A stretch of DNA of 64,000 nt, from assembly GCA_029962745.1 (NCBI GenBank), contig CM057151.1, positions 4,860,970 through 4,924,969 on the forward strand. Reading direction: 5' to 3'. A program made the position numbers and the translations under genes. The first letter of the stretch is position 1; every line of letters begins with the position of its first letter. The stretch is from Echinometra lucunter (Eukaryota; Echinodermata; Echinoidea; Camarodonta; Echinometridae). Under the pieces are notes generated by a model that saw only the letters and a program-made list of their open reading frames with translations, was not told the DNA's origin and made no database searches. Positions 1 to 47,997 of this stretch are shown piece after piece.

Positions 1-1878
1 AAATGCTGTGTAACCATTTCAAAGAGTTACATAAGTCAAGGAAAGATTGCTAATCAATAATGCAGTAATATTATGTAATACATGTAATTTTTTTCTAACC
101 AATTTTTCTCATTTTACATGTCGTTCCATTGAAGAAGAAAGAAAAAAAAAGGCCATATCCCACTTTGATGAATAAACATAGCTGTTTATATTTATATTAC
201 TGGTCTCTTGCTGTTTGTTATAAAAAGCATAGGAATCGATGTTGTACGTTCCTGCTCTTGCACATAACAGTAAGGAGCCTTCACCTATCAATTAATTCAA
301 ATGCTTCTGCATGCGCTTTAATGTGTTTTATGGAAATTCAGCAAAATCCTGACCTTGTTCAAGTGTATTAAAATATGTGTAATATGTAAGGATGAAATGG
401 TTGGAAAGAATGATTTTCACACAATACAGAAAAGTTTCTTTTGCCTTCTCTCTTTCTATCAATCAAGTGGAACTGAATTCACCAGACCTCAAACAAAATT
501 TAGTTATAAGTGGGAGGTATTCTTTTATATTCCAGGTTTTTATTTGATTAGGGATTATCTTCATGAATCTCTGTAGTTCCACTATGTAGTTGGCAAGCAC
601 AGGTGCATTGGATTCCAAAATGAGGACGGCATGAAATTATCAGAGTAAACAAATACTTGACCTAATTGTTTCATTCTTGTATCAAGATAGCTAAATTAAA
701 AAAAAAAAAAAAGCTGGGTCATGTATTTTCATCTCTTTAATTCCCTTTTAAAAACCAAAGAGGAAATATAAAAAAAAACAAGCAATACTATATATTTCTC
801 AATACAATGGTTGAACGGATTTAGTCTTAATATATGAATAAAATAGAAAAATACAAACAAAACAACATAAACCTTGTTCCAAGGGAGAAATAAAACGACA
901 ACATTTTTTTAAAGTCCTCTGCAATCTTGAACAGAGAATACATATGACAAATGGTAATGGACAGCATTCCACATAATTTCTTGATATGTATGTTCAAAGA
1001 AAGAATGGGGGAGGAACCTGAATAAACGAAAGGACAACAGCTCTATGTAAAAGAATATAGAAAAAAAGTTGCCATTAAAAGCATATCCTTGGAGGGACTT
1101 TCTCTTTGCTCTTCAGAAGTAATGCAACGTAAGACGACATCACTTTGTTCAGCCGACGTGTAGTAGTGCAATTTAATCCTCGTTAAGTTGTAAAGGCTAT
1201 TGAATTTGCAACTGTCCACGGCGCTCGGTTCTGTACAGTACCAGAATTTTTTAGAAAATTCACCATCTTGTTTCTCCATTATTTGAGCACCAAACTTCAT
1301 GAGAATTGCAGGGTACTTACAACATGGTTCTGCTGCGCTTCAAATTAATTTCTAGCCAAGTTGGTTGCGTATTTTTTGACTTAAAGTATTTTTCTGTTCA
1401 AAAGAACTCCAAAGAGTTTTTGTTTTTCCCCTGACAAAAGTCCAGGACAATATGAATATTCAAACAATCAACATATTATTAGACTCCAAACACCAGTCTC
1501 ACTCTATGGGCAATTTCTAGTTTGGGCAGGAAGCAGTCATGTGTAAAACTGCTTTCAAAAATCAAGGACTTAACGTCAAAAGATTGGAAGTTGCAACTAT
1601 GGGCGAAGAGAATCGCCACTATGTGCATGCACATTCCGAGCCATCCATGACCTGAGCAGGAGAGATTTTGCAGTTCAGCCAAGGCTCTTCTGTAGTGGTT
1701 TCACATGAATAAATTGTTTATTTTGTGCGAATTAGGCAGCACAGCCGATAGTGTTCGGGCTGTCAATTGGGGTGTTTGTTGTCGGCTGTGTTGTTTCTGT
1801 TCAGACAAAGAGACATACACAAATCAAGTGGATCAGAATGGTGACTAATATGATATTGTTGATATTGTTCTTTCTTAC

Positions 1879-2009
1879 CTTAGCTTTAACTGCAGCAGCT
1901 GCTAATGCAGAAGCAGCAGCAGTAGCAAGGTTTCCAGGATCTATTGTCTCCTCAAACTTCTTCACTTTGTCTGGCTTTTCCTTAGGTTCCTCTTCCTTTG
2001 ATTCTTCTC
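1879..2009 (-). CDS. SMARCC exon 21, copy A (duplicate)
   Basis: Same 131-nt exon as 20348-20478, with one Pro-for-Ser change (EEEPKEK against EEESKEK). Splice sites intact (GCAG acceptor, GTAAGA donor). Any exon 22 partner would lie left of the window. Confidence 0.8.
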
Positions 2010-2502
2010 CTGCAACAACAAACAAAAAGAAATAATAAAATAAGAGATCACACTCCATTAACCTGCTAAATACTAAGACCAAGATAACTCAGGCTTGCAT
2101 CAGTGAAAAATGTGTGTTATTCTAAAAACATATCATATCTAATGGGTAAAAGGCAAGCCAGCTTCAGCATATGGCATGGATAATTACATTTGTGAAAGGA
2201 AAACTACAGAAAAGATACACAGCCTAATATTGAAGGAAGGAGAGAGTTTACATGTTCTGCAAATGTTTCTACTATCATTTCTGATCTTCAAGATGAAACA
2301 AGGTTATTATGAAAATAGTGCAAAGAATTTGAATCAATGATCCAATCATTTATGAAGAGTAATTAATATTACACTGAATTACATATCAATACATTATTTT
2401 TTTCACTGCTTGGATGTCTCATTCACAAGACAATGATTAAATGCAGTCATCTTTACACCTTATCAATTGTCCAAAGTATGGATAAACATAAACACATCTA
2501 AC

Positions 2503-2872
2503 CTTCTTTCTTTTCACTTGCATCACCGCCAGCATCCATTTTCTCTGCTGCTCCTTCTATATTCTCTCCTTCCTTCTTCTCTCCCTCCTCTCCTCCTTCA
2601 GTTGCTCCTTCTGTCTCTCCAGATTCTTTCTTGATCTCCAGGACTGGTGGAGTCTGTTCCTTGGGTGGTTGAGGCTGCTGCTGTTGTTGCTGTGAGGGTT
2701 GTTGCTCTTGTTGCTCTTGTTGCTGAGGTGGTGGTGCCACAGAACTTTCACTGGTATCCATGGCTTGTGGATGCTCCTCGCTTTCTTTGGTAGCTCCATC
2801 TGTTGATGTTGGAGTCTCATCTTGGGAAGGTGGCTTGGCTGGTGATTTGTTCTCTTCTTTCACAATTGGGAC
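2503..2872 (-). CDS. SMARCC exon 20, copy A (duplicate)
   Basis: Same 370-nt exon as 20965-21334 with an identical predicted peptide (VPIVKEENKSPAKP...EKKEG). Acceptor CTACAG, donor GTTAGA. It lies downstream of exon 25 in the assembly but cannot join it in frame, which argues that the segment is an allelic contig or a partial duplication rather than extra exons of this transcript. Confidence 0.8.
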
Positions 2873-3040
2873 CTGTAGAGTAATTTACAAGTAGAAAATT
2901 AAATCAAATCTAATTTAATATCCATAAAGAAATTTGTCTAGTAAAATCAAACCCATTGACTAATGTATCATCTCATTTCAAAAAGCTCCCAATGCATTAA
3001 CCTTTTGAATACTATAACTTGGGCTGGGGTCTACGTAATA

Positions 3041-3217
3041 CTGTATAAGCCAATATTTTCTACACACGGAGAACGGCTGCACTTTCTGCACATAGTGCAT
3101 GGCAATGGCAACAATGTGCCGATGACGAGAGCTAAAGCAAATGTGCAGATATTTTCACGTGTTGTTAAATTCGCGAGATTCTCGAAAATAAAACCGTGAA
3201 AATTTCAGCTCATACAG
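3041..3217. mobile_element. Short TACTGTA-type MITE, internally deleted (copy A)
   Basis: Flanked by TA on both sides; ends CTGTATAAGCCAATATTTT and, on the other strand, CTGTATGAGCTGAAATTTT. It is the 177-bp internally deleted counterpart of the 608-bp element at the same site in copy B. Confidence 0.7.
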
Positions 3218-5318
3218 TATACATGTCATACTGAAATCATGCAGTGCTAAACAGATTAATACAGGGGTTACGCAGTTCCATTTAGTGATTGGTAAAAATC
3301 TTCTAGCTTCATCATTACACAAAGTATGGCTTCAGTATAGTATAGTATTTTCAGTGTTCATAATGAAAAATATTGGTTTTAATCTGGTAGATAACATTGT
3401 TACTGCAAAAAATCTGTTACCACAGATGAAAATGGTGGCATAGTATGAATTTAACATGTCCAAATACGGGCCAAGTACAGAAGAAATATCAAAATAAAAT
3501 CAAGATATACATGTATACAAGTGCATAATACAAATTTTTAAAAAAACAAATTAAGGAGATACGAGGAAGAGTTTAACAGTATATATGTCAAATAGGGGAT
3601 AAGGTTCTAGACATCACAAACCTTACACAAATAAAAGAGTGACATATTGGCTCAGATGTATGCAAGATAAACATTTTTCATGGAGAGTCTTGGAGACAAA
3701 TTCTTAAACTTGGATTCCTTTACTTTCCCCAGAAATCAAGGGGTGATGTAGTGTTGGAAATAATGGGAAATGAGTGAAGCATGTTATGTGACAATATAGG
3801 AAGGAAAGAAGATAAAACAGAGAGTCATACTTGAAACACCCTTCCTGAATTATCCCTATATGTGTGAGGTGGATTGTCTGCTTCCTAAATGAGGAACAAC
3901 TTCATGTTTCAGAAAATAAAGCATTCACTACTCAAATAGAGCTTTATCACAAGCATGACCAAAATAAGAATATATTTCTGGAAATGCAAGAGCATGTACC
4001 ATGGGTTGCATCTCAAACTTATACCATGGATGTATGTAGGCAGAAGATGAGATGGGGAAAAAAAGAGAAACCAAAAAAAGACAAAAATTTACTATCTACA
4101 TGTAGTAGCTTAGATTGAAATTACTACCACCCTGACCCAGCCTTCATCAACAACAAAAAAAAGATGATGAAAAGGGGAAATATAATTGGACTCCAGGGAA
4201 TTCCCTCTTAAATGAGATTATCAGATGAAACTATGTTAATGAAATGCACAAAGAAAAATTTACTAACTTCACTCTGTACAAATATCACGACTTGCTAGTT
4301 GAGAAAAAGAGCATTCAACAGAATCTAATTCTTTACATCACTTAATTCAAAACCCTAGAAGCGTAACTCATGGACATGCTTAGAATTTGAGGAAATTGTA
4401 ATTGATGTCCCGGGAATGAACTGTTGACATTAATTGGTGTTGGCCATATGGTGTTACAAATATGGCTTCATACACAAAGAGTTCAGAACAAAATCAAAGT
4501 AATAAATATTTGGTTTAGTCCAGATAATCAATTAACATCATTATATTCATTAGAGAACTTCATAATGAGCTAAAATTTCATGCATATTATTTCCTTAATG
4601 GATTTTAATAGCTAGAAAATAGGAAGTGTTCAATATAAATTGAATGGGTAATTGCAACAGGTCATGAACAACTACTACAAAAGTTGGCTGTTATCATCAG
4701 TTACATGTATACCCATGGGAATTGTGAGGAAATGAAAATCTTAATACCCCTGGATGAGAACTTAAACATTCACTTCACATTTACATCCCCTTTTCCTTTC
4801 CATATTAAAAAAAAAACCAAACAACCCTGCAGGGCTTGACACTAATAGCCACCTGGTACACAAAGGGCCCCTAGAATTTAGATCAGGACCCTCGAATTGA
4901 AGAATCTAACACAGGATTAATTACGGAGAGAGATAGGAATTTTAATCTTGATACCCTAAAGGCCATTTTCATGGTGATACTTAAATTTTAGGCTCCAAAA
5001 TTTCATTAAACATGCCCTGGGGTTCGGAAGCTTTGCCAATTGTTTGTTTTTAGTTCTGTGGGAGTTTAAAAATGTATGAAATTTCTTGCGACCATTTCCA
5101 GCATCCTGCAAACAATTCCTGATGCTTCCTAAGTCCAAACCCCCAGAGCATGTTTCGTGATCTTTTGGAGCCTGAAACAGGAATGTTGTACTTTGCTTTC
5201 TTTCCAACGTTCCCATCCTATGAAGAGATACCCTGAGCAATTCACAATTTAATGAAGCATCAGCCAGGGCTAGACACTTACATGTGTACAGGTGGCTAGA
5301 ACTGGGCACTGTTTTAGT

Positions 5319-5445
5319 GTTTCATGAAAGTTGTCAGCACTGACAGTTACCATAGTAACAGTCAGTGACCAGTGCTTCTCAGCCAATCAAAACCAAGGAT
5401 TTAACTGAAATTGTCAGTGACTGACAACTTTCATGAAACGTTGCC
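5319..5445. mobile_element. Small foldback MITE with GTTTCATGAAAG ends (copy A)
   Basis: Inverted ends GTTTCATGAAAGTTGTCAG enclose a core containing CCATAGTAAC and CAGTCAGTGACCAGTG. The homologous copy at 24219-24341 has lost a different internal piece. Confidence 0.6.
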
Positions 5446-6691
5446 CTGGACTCCCCCCCCCCCCCAAAAAAAAAAAAAAAAAAAAAACTCTAACACAGGG
5501 TTCAATACATACCCAACCCAGAATTTCAATCCGGATTCCCACCAAAAAAGTTTATGTGGAGCCATGCCTTACCATATAGAAGTTATAGGACACACTGACA
5601 ATATATCTTGGCACTCTGCCGTGAGTACATATACATTTAGAAAAAAAGGGGCCTTTACAAATAACATGTGAATATTTCTGCAATTTACTGACAAAAATTC
5701 TTGATTGATAACCTCATTTAATCCAATTTGAAAAAGGTCACTCTTCTTCTCTAGAACAGCTATTTTGCCACTTTAATTTAATTGGATACCCTAACAAATT
5801 GTGTTATGAAAGAATTAAAGGTTCTTTAATAAAAGAGACACACGTTTTTGATGGAATACCTTGATCGATATCTCTTTGTTAATATTGCTTTAATTTCTAT
5901 GATCTCTTGTAAATCATACATTTCTAGCTTTTTCTAGGATCAATGGAATTAAATATTGAGAACAATGAGTGCTGATCCCAAATGATAAGGGAGAAGACAG
6001 AATGGCTGATGACTGAGTTCATTTCAATCTTCAAACAAAAGCAATGACTAATTTAGATGTGTGCTGATAAATCTCATGTACCTGGCATTGTAGTGTTCTT
6101 TTCATTTGCTATATAAATGATCATTTTATATATATATTTTTTATGTTTCCCTTTTTCTTTTCTTGTTTTGTGCTGGATATGAATGGAAATTCTTTACACT
6201 GGATAAATTATGAACTCATACAAATGCAGAAGTTCACTTTTCCTACCGTATAAGTGCAATAGACCACATGCTATGATGCTAGTACCAAATATAAAGCAAT
6301 ATTATACAAAATATATCTATAAAGATTCATTTAATTCTGAAATCCTTATTTTCAAAGCTCAAATTTATACAAAAATACATTGAGCAACAAATATTTTTTT
6401 TTGAAGGAGTAAGTATGATGTAGATCTCAACACTGGACTCCTTTTCTTTTGTACCTGCCATTCATCATATCACTAGTCACGCCTTCTACTGATCTATTCC
6501 TTCTCCTTGTCACATCATATTAATAAACAAGACACATTTCTCAACGGGACGCAATGAAATGGATCCATGACAAAAGCCCACCTGTTCCTTAAGGGAAGGC
6601 TAATATTGGAACTAACTGCACAAAGCATGTAAAATTGGACATAAAAACGAGTGTTGTGAACAGCTTCCAATTTAAGGCAGGTGCATACTTA

Positions 6692-7644
6692 AAGGAGAAA
6701 TCCAGACGATTTCATTAAAATTACACTACAAAGCTTAAAATTCAAGCTAACAGATATTGCTACTTTCATTTATCAAAGTGATTTCTGCGATCTTTTAATA
6801 CCGATTAAGTTTTCGTTTTTTTTTAATTCCAAATAATTGAATTTCCCACCAAAACCCAAATATGGTCATTGCTCGCGTGACGTAGGCGATGCATTTGCAC
6901 TGCACATGCGCACTTATTCTCTGCACATTCTCTATGCAAAATACCGAGATGTCTAGCTTTTGAGTGTACAAATCACACCAGTTCTGTTCCTAAAAGAAGC
7001 CCAATTAATAAATGATAGTAGAACGGACAAATTTGACATCAAAACTTGTCAATTTTCGTAGTAAATGAAAGCGTGCGAAGTCGAAGACCACTTCAAGCCA
7101 GGATGTTGGCAGGTGGAGGTGGATAGGGTGTGGGCGTTCGAAAGTGATGGGCTACGAGCCCAGGAGAAATTGTAAGGTCTTCCCGTTGACTGAAATGGTC
7201 AGATTTAACGATCTTTACAAATTCTGAGGCTAACAAGTAGGCACAAGAAGCATAAATAAAATCAGAAATGATATGGCTATAGATCTGCTAAAATTCAGAA
7301 AATAAAAAAGGAACTACGGCGCGATATGAGATGATGAAACAAACAATGTTTACCTCTACTGCAGTGATTCACTCTCGCACTATGCATGCACATACTATAC
7401 TATCACTGCACTCGCATCATCATATGCATGCCTGCATGATGTGGTGCATCTGCTACGTCACCGGGCCGGGGTGCGAACTGTATTGTGGATGAAAATGGGC
7501 TCGTACTAGAACTACTGATTATAAAAGTTAACTGTTGATTACTCTGTAATCCTAAGGTATGTTGTGTAAAGGAAGACATTTTCTAGCTGCTGAAATTTTT
7601 CTCTTTATGATCCATGCTTACAGAAATCGCCTAGACTTCTCCTT
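6692..7644. mobile_element. PIF/Harbinger-like non-autonomous element (copy A)
   Basis: About 953 bp with imperfect terminal inverted repeats (AAGGAGAAATCCAGACGATTT against AAGGAGAAGTCTAGGCGATTT) and a 3-bp TTA on each side. Three-base TWA target duplications are typical of PIF/Harbinger. No coding capacity seen. Superfamily assignment is an inference. Confidence 0.6.
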
Positions 7645-9334
7645 TTACTAGGAAATACAACTCTGTAAAGAAATTATCAGGCATGCTCCTTTTGTAGGCA
7701 TAAAGGGCGAATCATTGCTGGAAATTTTGAAATAAATTTCTTCTAGCTAATGCTTGATAAGTGGACAACTACTTCCCCAAACAGGTACGTCTTACATTCA
7801 ATCATACTCTAGGATGATTATCACCAGGACAATTACCCCTAAAACAAGTATCCCCACAAAAAGTATCTTCAAAGGACAATTCTTTCACAAAGCACCTCTA
7901 AAGGACAAATACTTTACATCCACTAACAGAACAGAAATGTCCTAGACACCTTAGACGGTAATGGAAAGAAATAAACTTTCACTCAGAGTGGAATAAGGGG
8001 GGGGGGATCTTTATGGGGAGATTTGTTTGGTTGTAATTGTCTGAATGGTAATTATCCACGGGTAATAGTCACAGGGGTCATTATTATGGGGATCATGGTC
8101 TTGGGGAGAATAAGTCCACTCATCTTGAATTAGTTCTTAATCATCATTTTACTTCAACAAATAATGAAATTTAACTTTGATTACATGCCCCCCCCCCCCC
8201 CATAGAGCCGATCTAATAATTTGTTTACAATCCTGTATTTTTGAAAAGTGAGTAATTAAGTGCTGAATTTTAAGGCATGGGCAACAGCCAACAGCAAATG
8301 AGAAGCAGAAAAATAAAAAAAAAAAGAAGAAAAAATTATATGTATATGATAGCAAATGTTTTTACTACCTTACATGTTTTCAATGCAGAATCTACATGCA
8401 TGTCAATGGGCTGATATCAGTTTTGCCTAACTATACAAACTGACATCATACATGTATTTGCACTGAGTGAATAGAGTATGTACAGTAAGTACAAAATATG
8501 TATAATGATTTGACTTTGCATTATGCTTACTAAACTGAGCACACAAGAATTCTTATCCAAATTGGAATTATCTATAAAACATTTTGTGTTGGGTCTCAAA
8601 TTCCTACATAATGGCACATCAAAAGAGCATTTAGAGCACGGCAAGTGACTAGTATGCGTCCTTCAGCTAGTATTGGCCAATAAGGGAAGGTCAATTCCAC
8701 TCTAAATAACTGACCTCAAAGTACAAAGACCAAGTTCCATCTCATTAAATATTGCCAAACACCTTTAAGAATAAGCACTTTTGGTGGAGAATGACTCATA
8801 TAAAAGAAACAACAGTAGCGCACTGTGCTCCAGTAATTGAATCAGGAAACTCAAGAACAACAGGTCTTTGTCGACTCAACACCACATGTGGTGCAACAAC
8901 ACGCGTCTTCATATTTTCAGAAATAGTAGTCATCTGTAAAACGTTCAGTAAATTACATATGGCAGTGTGTGGTACTCATCAAAATATTCCAAGCAAGATG
9001 ATTTCAAATGAACAAGGGGGAGGCAATTCTTTTCAAAAGTTATACATGCCCATCCATAAAAGTTGAAATACTGTAAAGTGAAACAAAATTATATTTTTTC
9101 CCTAATGCATAAAGATAATTCAATAAGTAGCAAACATTCTCTTTTGATTAATATGTAAACACCTGTCCTTAAAAAAAAAAATCCAACCAACCAACCAAAC
9201 AACAAACAGACAAAATTACAAAACCCCCAAACCAAAACAAAACCAAAACACGAAACAAAACATTAAATTTGGGGGTTAATAAATCAGTAAGTTGCTGTCG
9301 CTTGTGCTTGAATTAGAGTATAGATTGCTAAGTT

Positions 9335-9834
9335 NNNNNNNNNNNNNNNNNNNNNNNNNNNNNNNNNNNNNNNNNNNNNNNNNNNNNNNNNNNNNNNNNN
9401 NNNNNNNNNNNNNNNNNNNNNNNNNNNNNNNNNNNNNNNNNNNNNNNNNNNNNNNNNNNNNNNNNNNNNNNNNNNNNNNNNNNNNNNNNNNNNNNNNNNN
9501 NNNNNNNNNNNNNNNNNNNNNNNNNNNNNNNNNNNNNNNNNNNNNNNNNNNNNNNNNNNNNNNNNNNNNNNNNNNNNNNNNNNNNNNNNNNNNNNNNNNN
9601 NNNNNNNNNNNNNNNNNNNNNNNNNNNNNNNNNNNNNNNNNNNNNNNNNNNNNNNNNNNNNNNNNNNNNNNNNNNNNNNNNNNNNNNNNNNNNNNNNNNN
9701 NNNNNNNNNNNNNNNNNNNNNNNNNNNNNNNNNNNNNNNNNNNNNNNNNNNNNNNNNNNNNNNNNNNNNNNNNNNNNNNNNNNNNNNNNNNNNNNNNNNN
9801 NNNNNNNNNNNNNNNNNNNNNNNNNNNNNNNNNN
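9335..9834. other. Assembly gap of exactly 500 N
   Basis: A run of exactly 500 N. Its size equals the second gap, so it is a scaffolding placeholder and not a measured distance. It joins contig 1 (ending in copy A) to the left end of contig 2. Confidence 0.98.
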
Positions 9835-11188
9835 AAAGGAGATAATGTATTAATCTTGAAGAGCGGAATTTTCATTCAATTAACCTTTTTAGAATGTCAT
9901 TTCAAGCAGGAAGTAGATGGGCTCAGCAAATAGGTTGCCAGTTTGCATCAATTAGCTTCTAACAAGCAGAGAGCATTCATATTTACAACTCCATTAGACT
10001 CAGATTAATGCTTCAAATTGGTGAACTAGGACGCTCATTTCTGTATAGGTCAATCTATTTCATACAATTATAACATTCCCCAAATTTTGCTTGAGTCTAC
10101 AAAAATATGAATACACATACAAATTAAACCCTACCCAAAAAGTTTGATATCGTCTTTTCAGAGCCAGAAGGGCATTAACTCATATCATTTTATACAGACC
10201 TAACGCCCTTCTGACTCCAAGCAGACATTATCCCTTAAAATTGATAAACATGTGAGCCAATAAATTCAGTCTTTTACATGGCATTGTATCAAATAGACAT
10301 TTTAAATAATATCACAGAATGAACAAATACTCATCCAAGACACAAAATCTTTGCATGTCATACTAATTAGTCACACCATCTACTGATACAATTTCTTTTT
10401 GCTAAAGACACTGTGTCACATCTTTCTAATTTTTTTTTTTCACACCTAAAATACGGATCAAAAATAGGGTAGTGCATTACATGATCGCATTAACTGCATT
10501 AATGTGATTCTTAAACACTGTCATTTCATTACAAGCACAACTGGTGATGAGTTTGTTCATACATGTATGACACAGAAGCTCTCTCAAGCTTCTTGAGATT
10601 GCTTCTTGAGAGGTAGGGAGTTTCTTATGATTAAAGGCTCCAAATACATGTAATATTTGCTTCACTGTGAAAGAAAGAAAGAAAGAAGAACACTCACACT
10701 TGCAATACACCAATGGATATATAAAAAAAAAAGTATCTGCACCATACCAATCATAATCATTTATCAAAAATAGTGGGCATCTTAAAGATATATTACGTGA
10801 CTGTGAAATGTAACAAAATTTCAATACATGTAAAAAGCATATTCGTCAGATCTACTGTTTTTGACCCCCCCCCCCCCCCAAAAAAAAAATAGTATGTGCT
10901 CCGCATTTACAAAAATCTATTTTTAAGGAAGTACTGGAAAAATTGCAATTACTACATATTTTTCATAAATTCTGAATCATCTCCTAGCAAAAATGAAAAT
11001 ATTGAAAAAAAAAACATGATGGAATTGCCATGGAAATATCAATGTGGCAAGAAGAAGAAGAAGAAGAAGAAGAAGAAAAAAAAGATAATGTAACCATGTA
11101 CAGATGACCTCTCTGTTATCAAATCATCAGTATTTATCAATACAGTCACATGAGAAATCAAAACTTCGATGACTGTAATATCACTGAC
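9835..11188. other. Left end of contig 2, no exon identified
   Basis: Should hold intron 25 and perhaps the terminal SMARCC exon, but I found no convincing phase-1 acceptor leading to a short frame with a stop. It contains a small hairpin around AGAAGGGC (10160-10215), a C-run/A-run tract near 10865-10888 and a GAA microsatellite at 11049-11083. Confidence 0.5.
11049..11083. repeat. GAA microsatellite
   Basis: Uninterrupted AAG/GAA triplets followed by an A run, just beyond the exon 25 donor. Confidence 0.95.
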
Positions 11189-45439
<34,251 letters not shown>

Positions 45440-45544
45440 CTTTGTCTTTTGTGCCGACTTTTGAATGGAACAAATATACCACCTATTTTCGAACGCGTAC
45501 AAAAGAAAGAGAATATTCAGCGTTGCCAATTTAAAAACTGAAGA

Positions 45545-45690
45545 AGAGTTTTTTTTTTCATTTTTTTCTATCTTGTTTTGTTTGTTACGATATCCTGATC
45601 TGTTGTAATTACTTGTAAATATTGCATTTTTTCTTGATTTTGGTTTTACGATTCAATAAAACATACAAATATTAAAAAAAAAACGAAGAA
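45545..45690 (+). mobile_element. Possible LINE/SINE 3' tail remnant
   Basis: T-rich sequence leading to TTCAATAAAACATACAAAT and an A run. This resembles the 3' end of a polyadenylated retroposon. No reverse transcriptase fragment is present, so the call is tentative. Confidence 0.3.
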
Positions 45691-46584
45691 GAGTGGAAAG
45701 AAAAAATAAAACTCACTTGCAATTCAAATGCATTATGGTAAAAAAAGAAAAAAAAACTAATACTCTGTACGTGTTGAAAGTTATAATACACGTATAATTG
45801 TATATGATCTAAAGACATACAATACAATTATTGCAATTAAAAATTCCATTGCATAAAGATTGAAAATTACATTGGAGATGGTATATAGGTACATAAAGAA
45901 AATGTAGCATTCAAAAATGGAACGAATACGACTTGTTTAACTAAGGAAAATATAACTCAATCCTCTAAATGAAGAATGAAATAAAGATGATGGGAGATAA
46001 CTTAGTGTAGAACTAAGGAGACACAAGAAAGATGAACTTAACAGGAAGAAGTCTGGTAGTGCTCTGCTTTATTCAACAAAACTTGGGGCTGCTTCAGTGC
46101 TTCCACTTTTCAAAATGAAGGCTTCCTGGAATTTACTCTGAAAGTTCCTGGAATTATACAAAATATCCTGGAATTTTACAAATGGGCTCCAATCTTCCAT
46201 AAGATGTTTTGTTTCTCTTCTATACGCAAAAAATATAGTGCAACTGCCAGTACAAATACTCAACAAAACACGTACTTACAATTGCCCATGCAGTAGGATG
46301 GGGGGTAGGGTGTCCGGACACGTAACAAAAATGAAGCCCTCTATTTTGTCTTTGGATTAAACAAAAACTACGGACCGATTAGTGCTAATCATCATCAATA
46401 TTTGTTCTCTATAATATCGTCTAACATTTGTGCTAAAACATTTAAGAGATTTTGCTTGTAAACTTTTTCAAATGCTGTTTAAAATCGACTGTCCGGATAC
46501 ACAATCTGTCCGGACGATCAACAAATGGGTATACATAAGCCTCCAGCTATCAACCATCCATATTCGTGAATGCTTACTACTGTG

Positions 46585-47938
46585 CAGAGGCGTCGATCCT
46601 GGGGGGTGCAGGGGGGCAGTTGCCCCCCAAAGAAAATTTCGGGGGGCAAAGATATCATTTTGCCCCCCCAATAATTTCCCAACCCAAAAAAAAAAAAAAA
46701 GGAAAAAGAAAAAAGAAAGAAAAGAAAGAAAAAGGAAGAAAGGAAGTGAAATGAAAGCGTGAAACAAGAAAAAAGAAAGAAAATGGGAAACTGGGAAGCG
46801 CTCGCTCGCTTCGTTCGCTCGCATTTAAGTATCTTAATCAATGCCGATGATAATTACTATTCTTATGAAAGGAAATTGGTTTGCATCTTTTGTTTCTATC
46901 TAATGTTATACTATTCTTCTACTCATAGGAAGTAATATCACCAAACAAGATATCACTCCTAGAAATCGAGTGGCCAGTTGACCTAAAATAGATAAAATTT
47001 CAGGAGACAACAGCCTGGATAAAAAGAGAAAAAAAACGCAAAACAAAAACATATTTTTCGTCAACTCGCTCGCTACTCTCGCTGGTAAAAGCTAGATACA
47101 AGATGATTTCGGGCAGCAAGTAGCTTATTATAGCAGCGAGATTCCAAAATATCATTATATTTGGGCAGCAAGGTGGTTGACAAAGATTTTGGGACGAATC
47201 CATATAATTTTGCCGGGATCGGTCGTTGACTTTGCTCGCTATGATAGAAACAGAATGGGTTCGGACTGCAAACGAGGTAGCTAAAACAGTGTCATATTCG
47301 GCACACAGGTGATCAGATGTATTATTTAGATATCATACAGGCATGACAGGTTTATAGTGTATTCTGATGATAATGAAGATAATAAATTAAATAATATTCC
47401 GTTCTTGTATAGTGCATATCACATTTTTATCACATTATTATCATGATGAAATAACACTTCATACCATTATGGAAAAGGGTATATGTTTCCTCGCTCGCTG
47501 CGCTCGCTCGTTTCATATTAATGGTTTTGAAAAGCAAACGAATTCGGTGAGATGAGACTGAATAGATAATGTAGATATTTCATTGGCTCACAGCGTAATT
47601 TGCCGAAGGGTTTACTACATCTACCATGAAAAACAGTGTGTGCTTCCTCGCTCGCTTTGCTCGCTCGTAATATTAAAAAACAGAGTGGTTTCAGGGGGCA
47701 GCAACAATGGACCAACGATGTGACAAAGTAGAGTTCATATTTGGCAGTGAGGTAACCATATACATATATATTAGGTATCATTTATGCCTATATGATAACT
47801 AAACCCTTCTCTCATAACAAGAAATTTGTTATTTCTTGATCGCTCGCTTGCAAAATTGAAAAAAAAAAGCAGGATGGTTCACATAGTAAGTTGCCTAATT
47901 TTCCCAATTTGAAAATGCTTCACGTTGATATAGGCCTA

Positions 47939-47997
<59 letters not shown>

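Larger units (their letters stand above)
1..8964. repeat. Large duplicated segment, copy A
   Basis: Aligns end to end with 18456-28300, differing by scattered substitutions and small indels plus two large insertions found only in copy B. Outside the two exons it holds intronic DNA: a short TACTGTA element (3041-3217), a small foldback (5319-5445), a 953-bp Harbinger-like element (6692-7644), CA- and A-rich low-complexity sequence, and no other gene that I can support. The alignment begins at base 1, so the copy probably continues left of the window. Confidence 0.95.

Noticed and set aside
1043..1300. Minus-strand open frame of 85 codons, also present at 19378-19767
   Set aside because: Intronic in both copies, no splice sites, and most differences between the copies change the amino acid, including a codon deletion. 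This is not the pattern of a constrained protein.
1479..1682. Minus-strand 67-codon frame, conserved at 19948-20151
   Set aside because: Conservation is explained by the recent segment duplication; no family resemblance and no gene structure.
4829..5300. CAGGGCTTGACACTAA and CAGGGCTAGACACTTA as transposon ends
   Set aside because: They are in direct rather than inverted orientation and no target duplication was found.
4956..5309. Minus-strand 117-codon frame
   Set aside because: Truncated and frameshifted in copy B (23953-24210); falls in repetitive DNA with no recognisable domain.
9276..9933. Open frames across the N gap, also at 28160-28834
   Set aside because: They exist only because N is not read as a stop.
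45440..45529. Upstream in-frame extension of SMARCC (30 codons)
   Set aside because: Hydrophobic, with no counterpart in the family; the downstream ATG matches the known N-terminus.
46430..46841. Several frames on both strands around 46430-46841
   Set aside because: They lie across the left end of the hAT-like element and its purine block; no homology.
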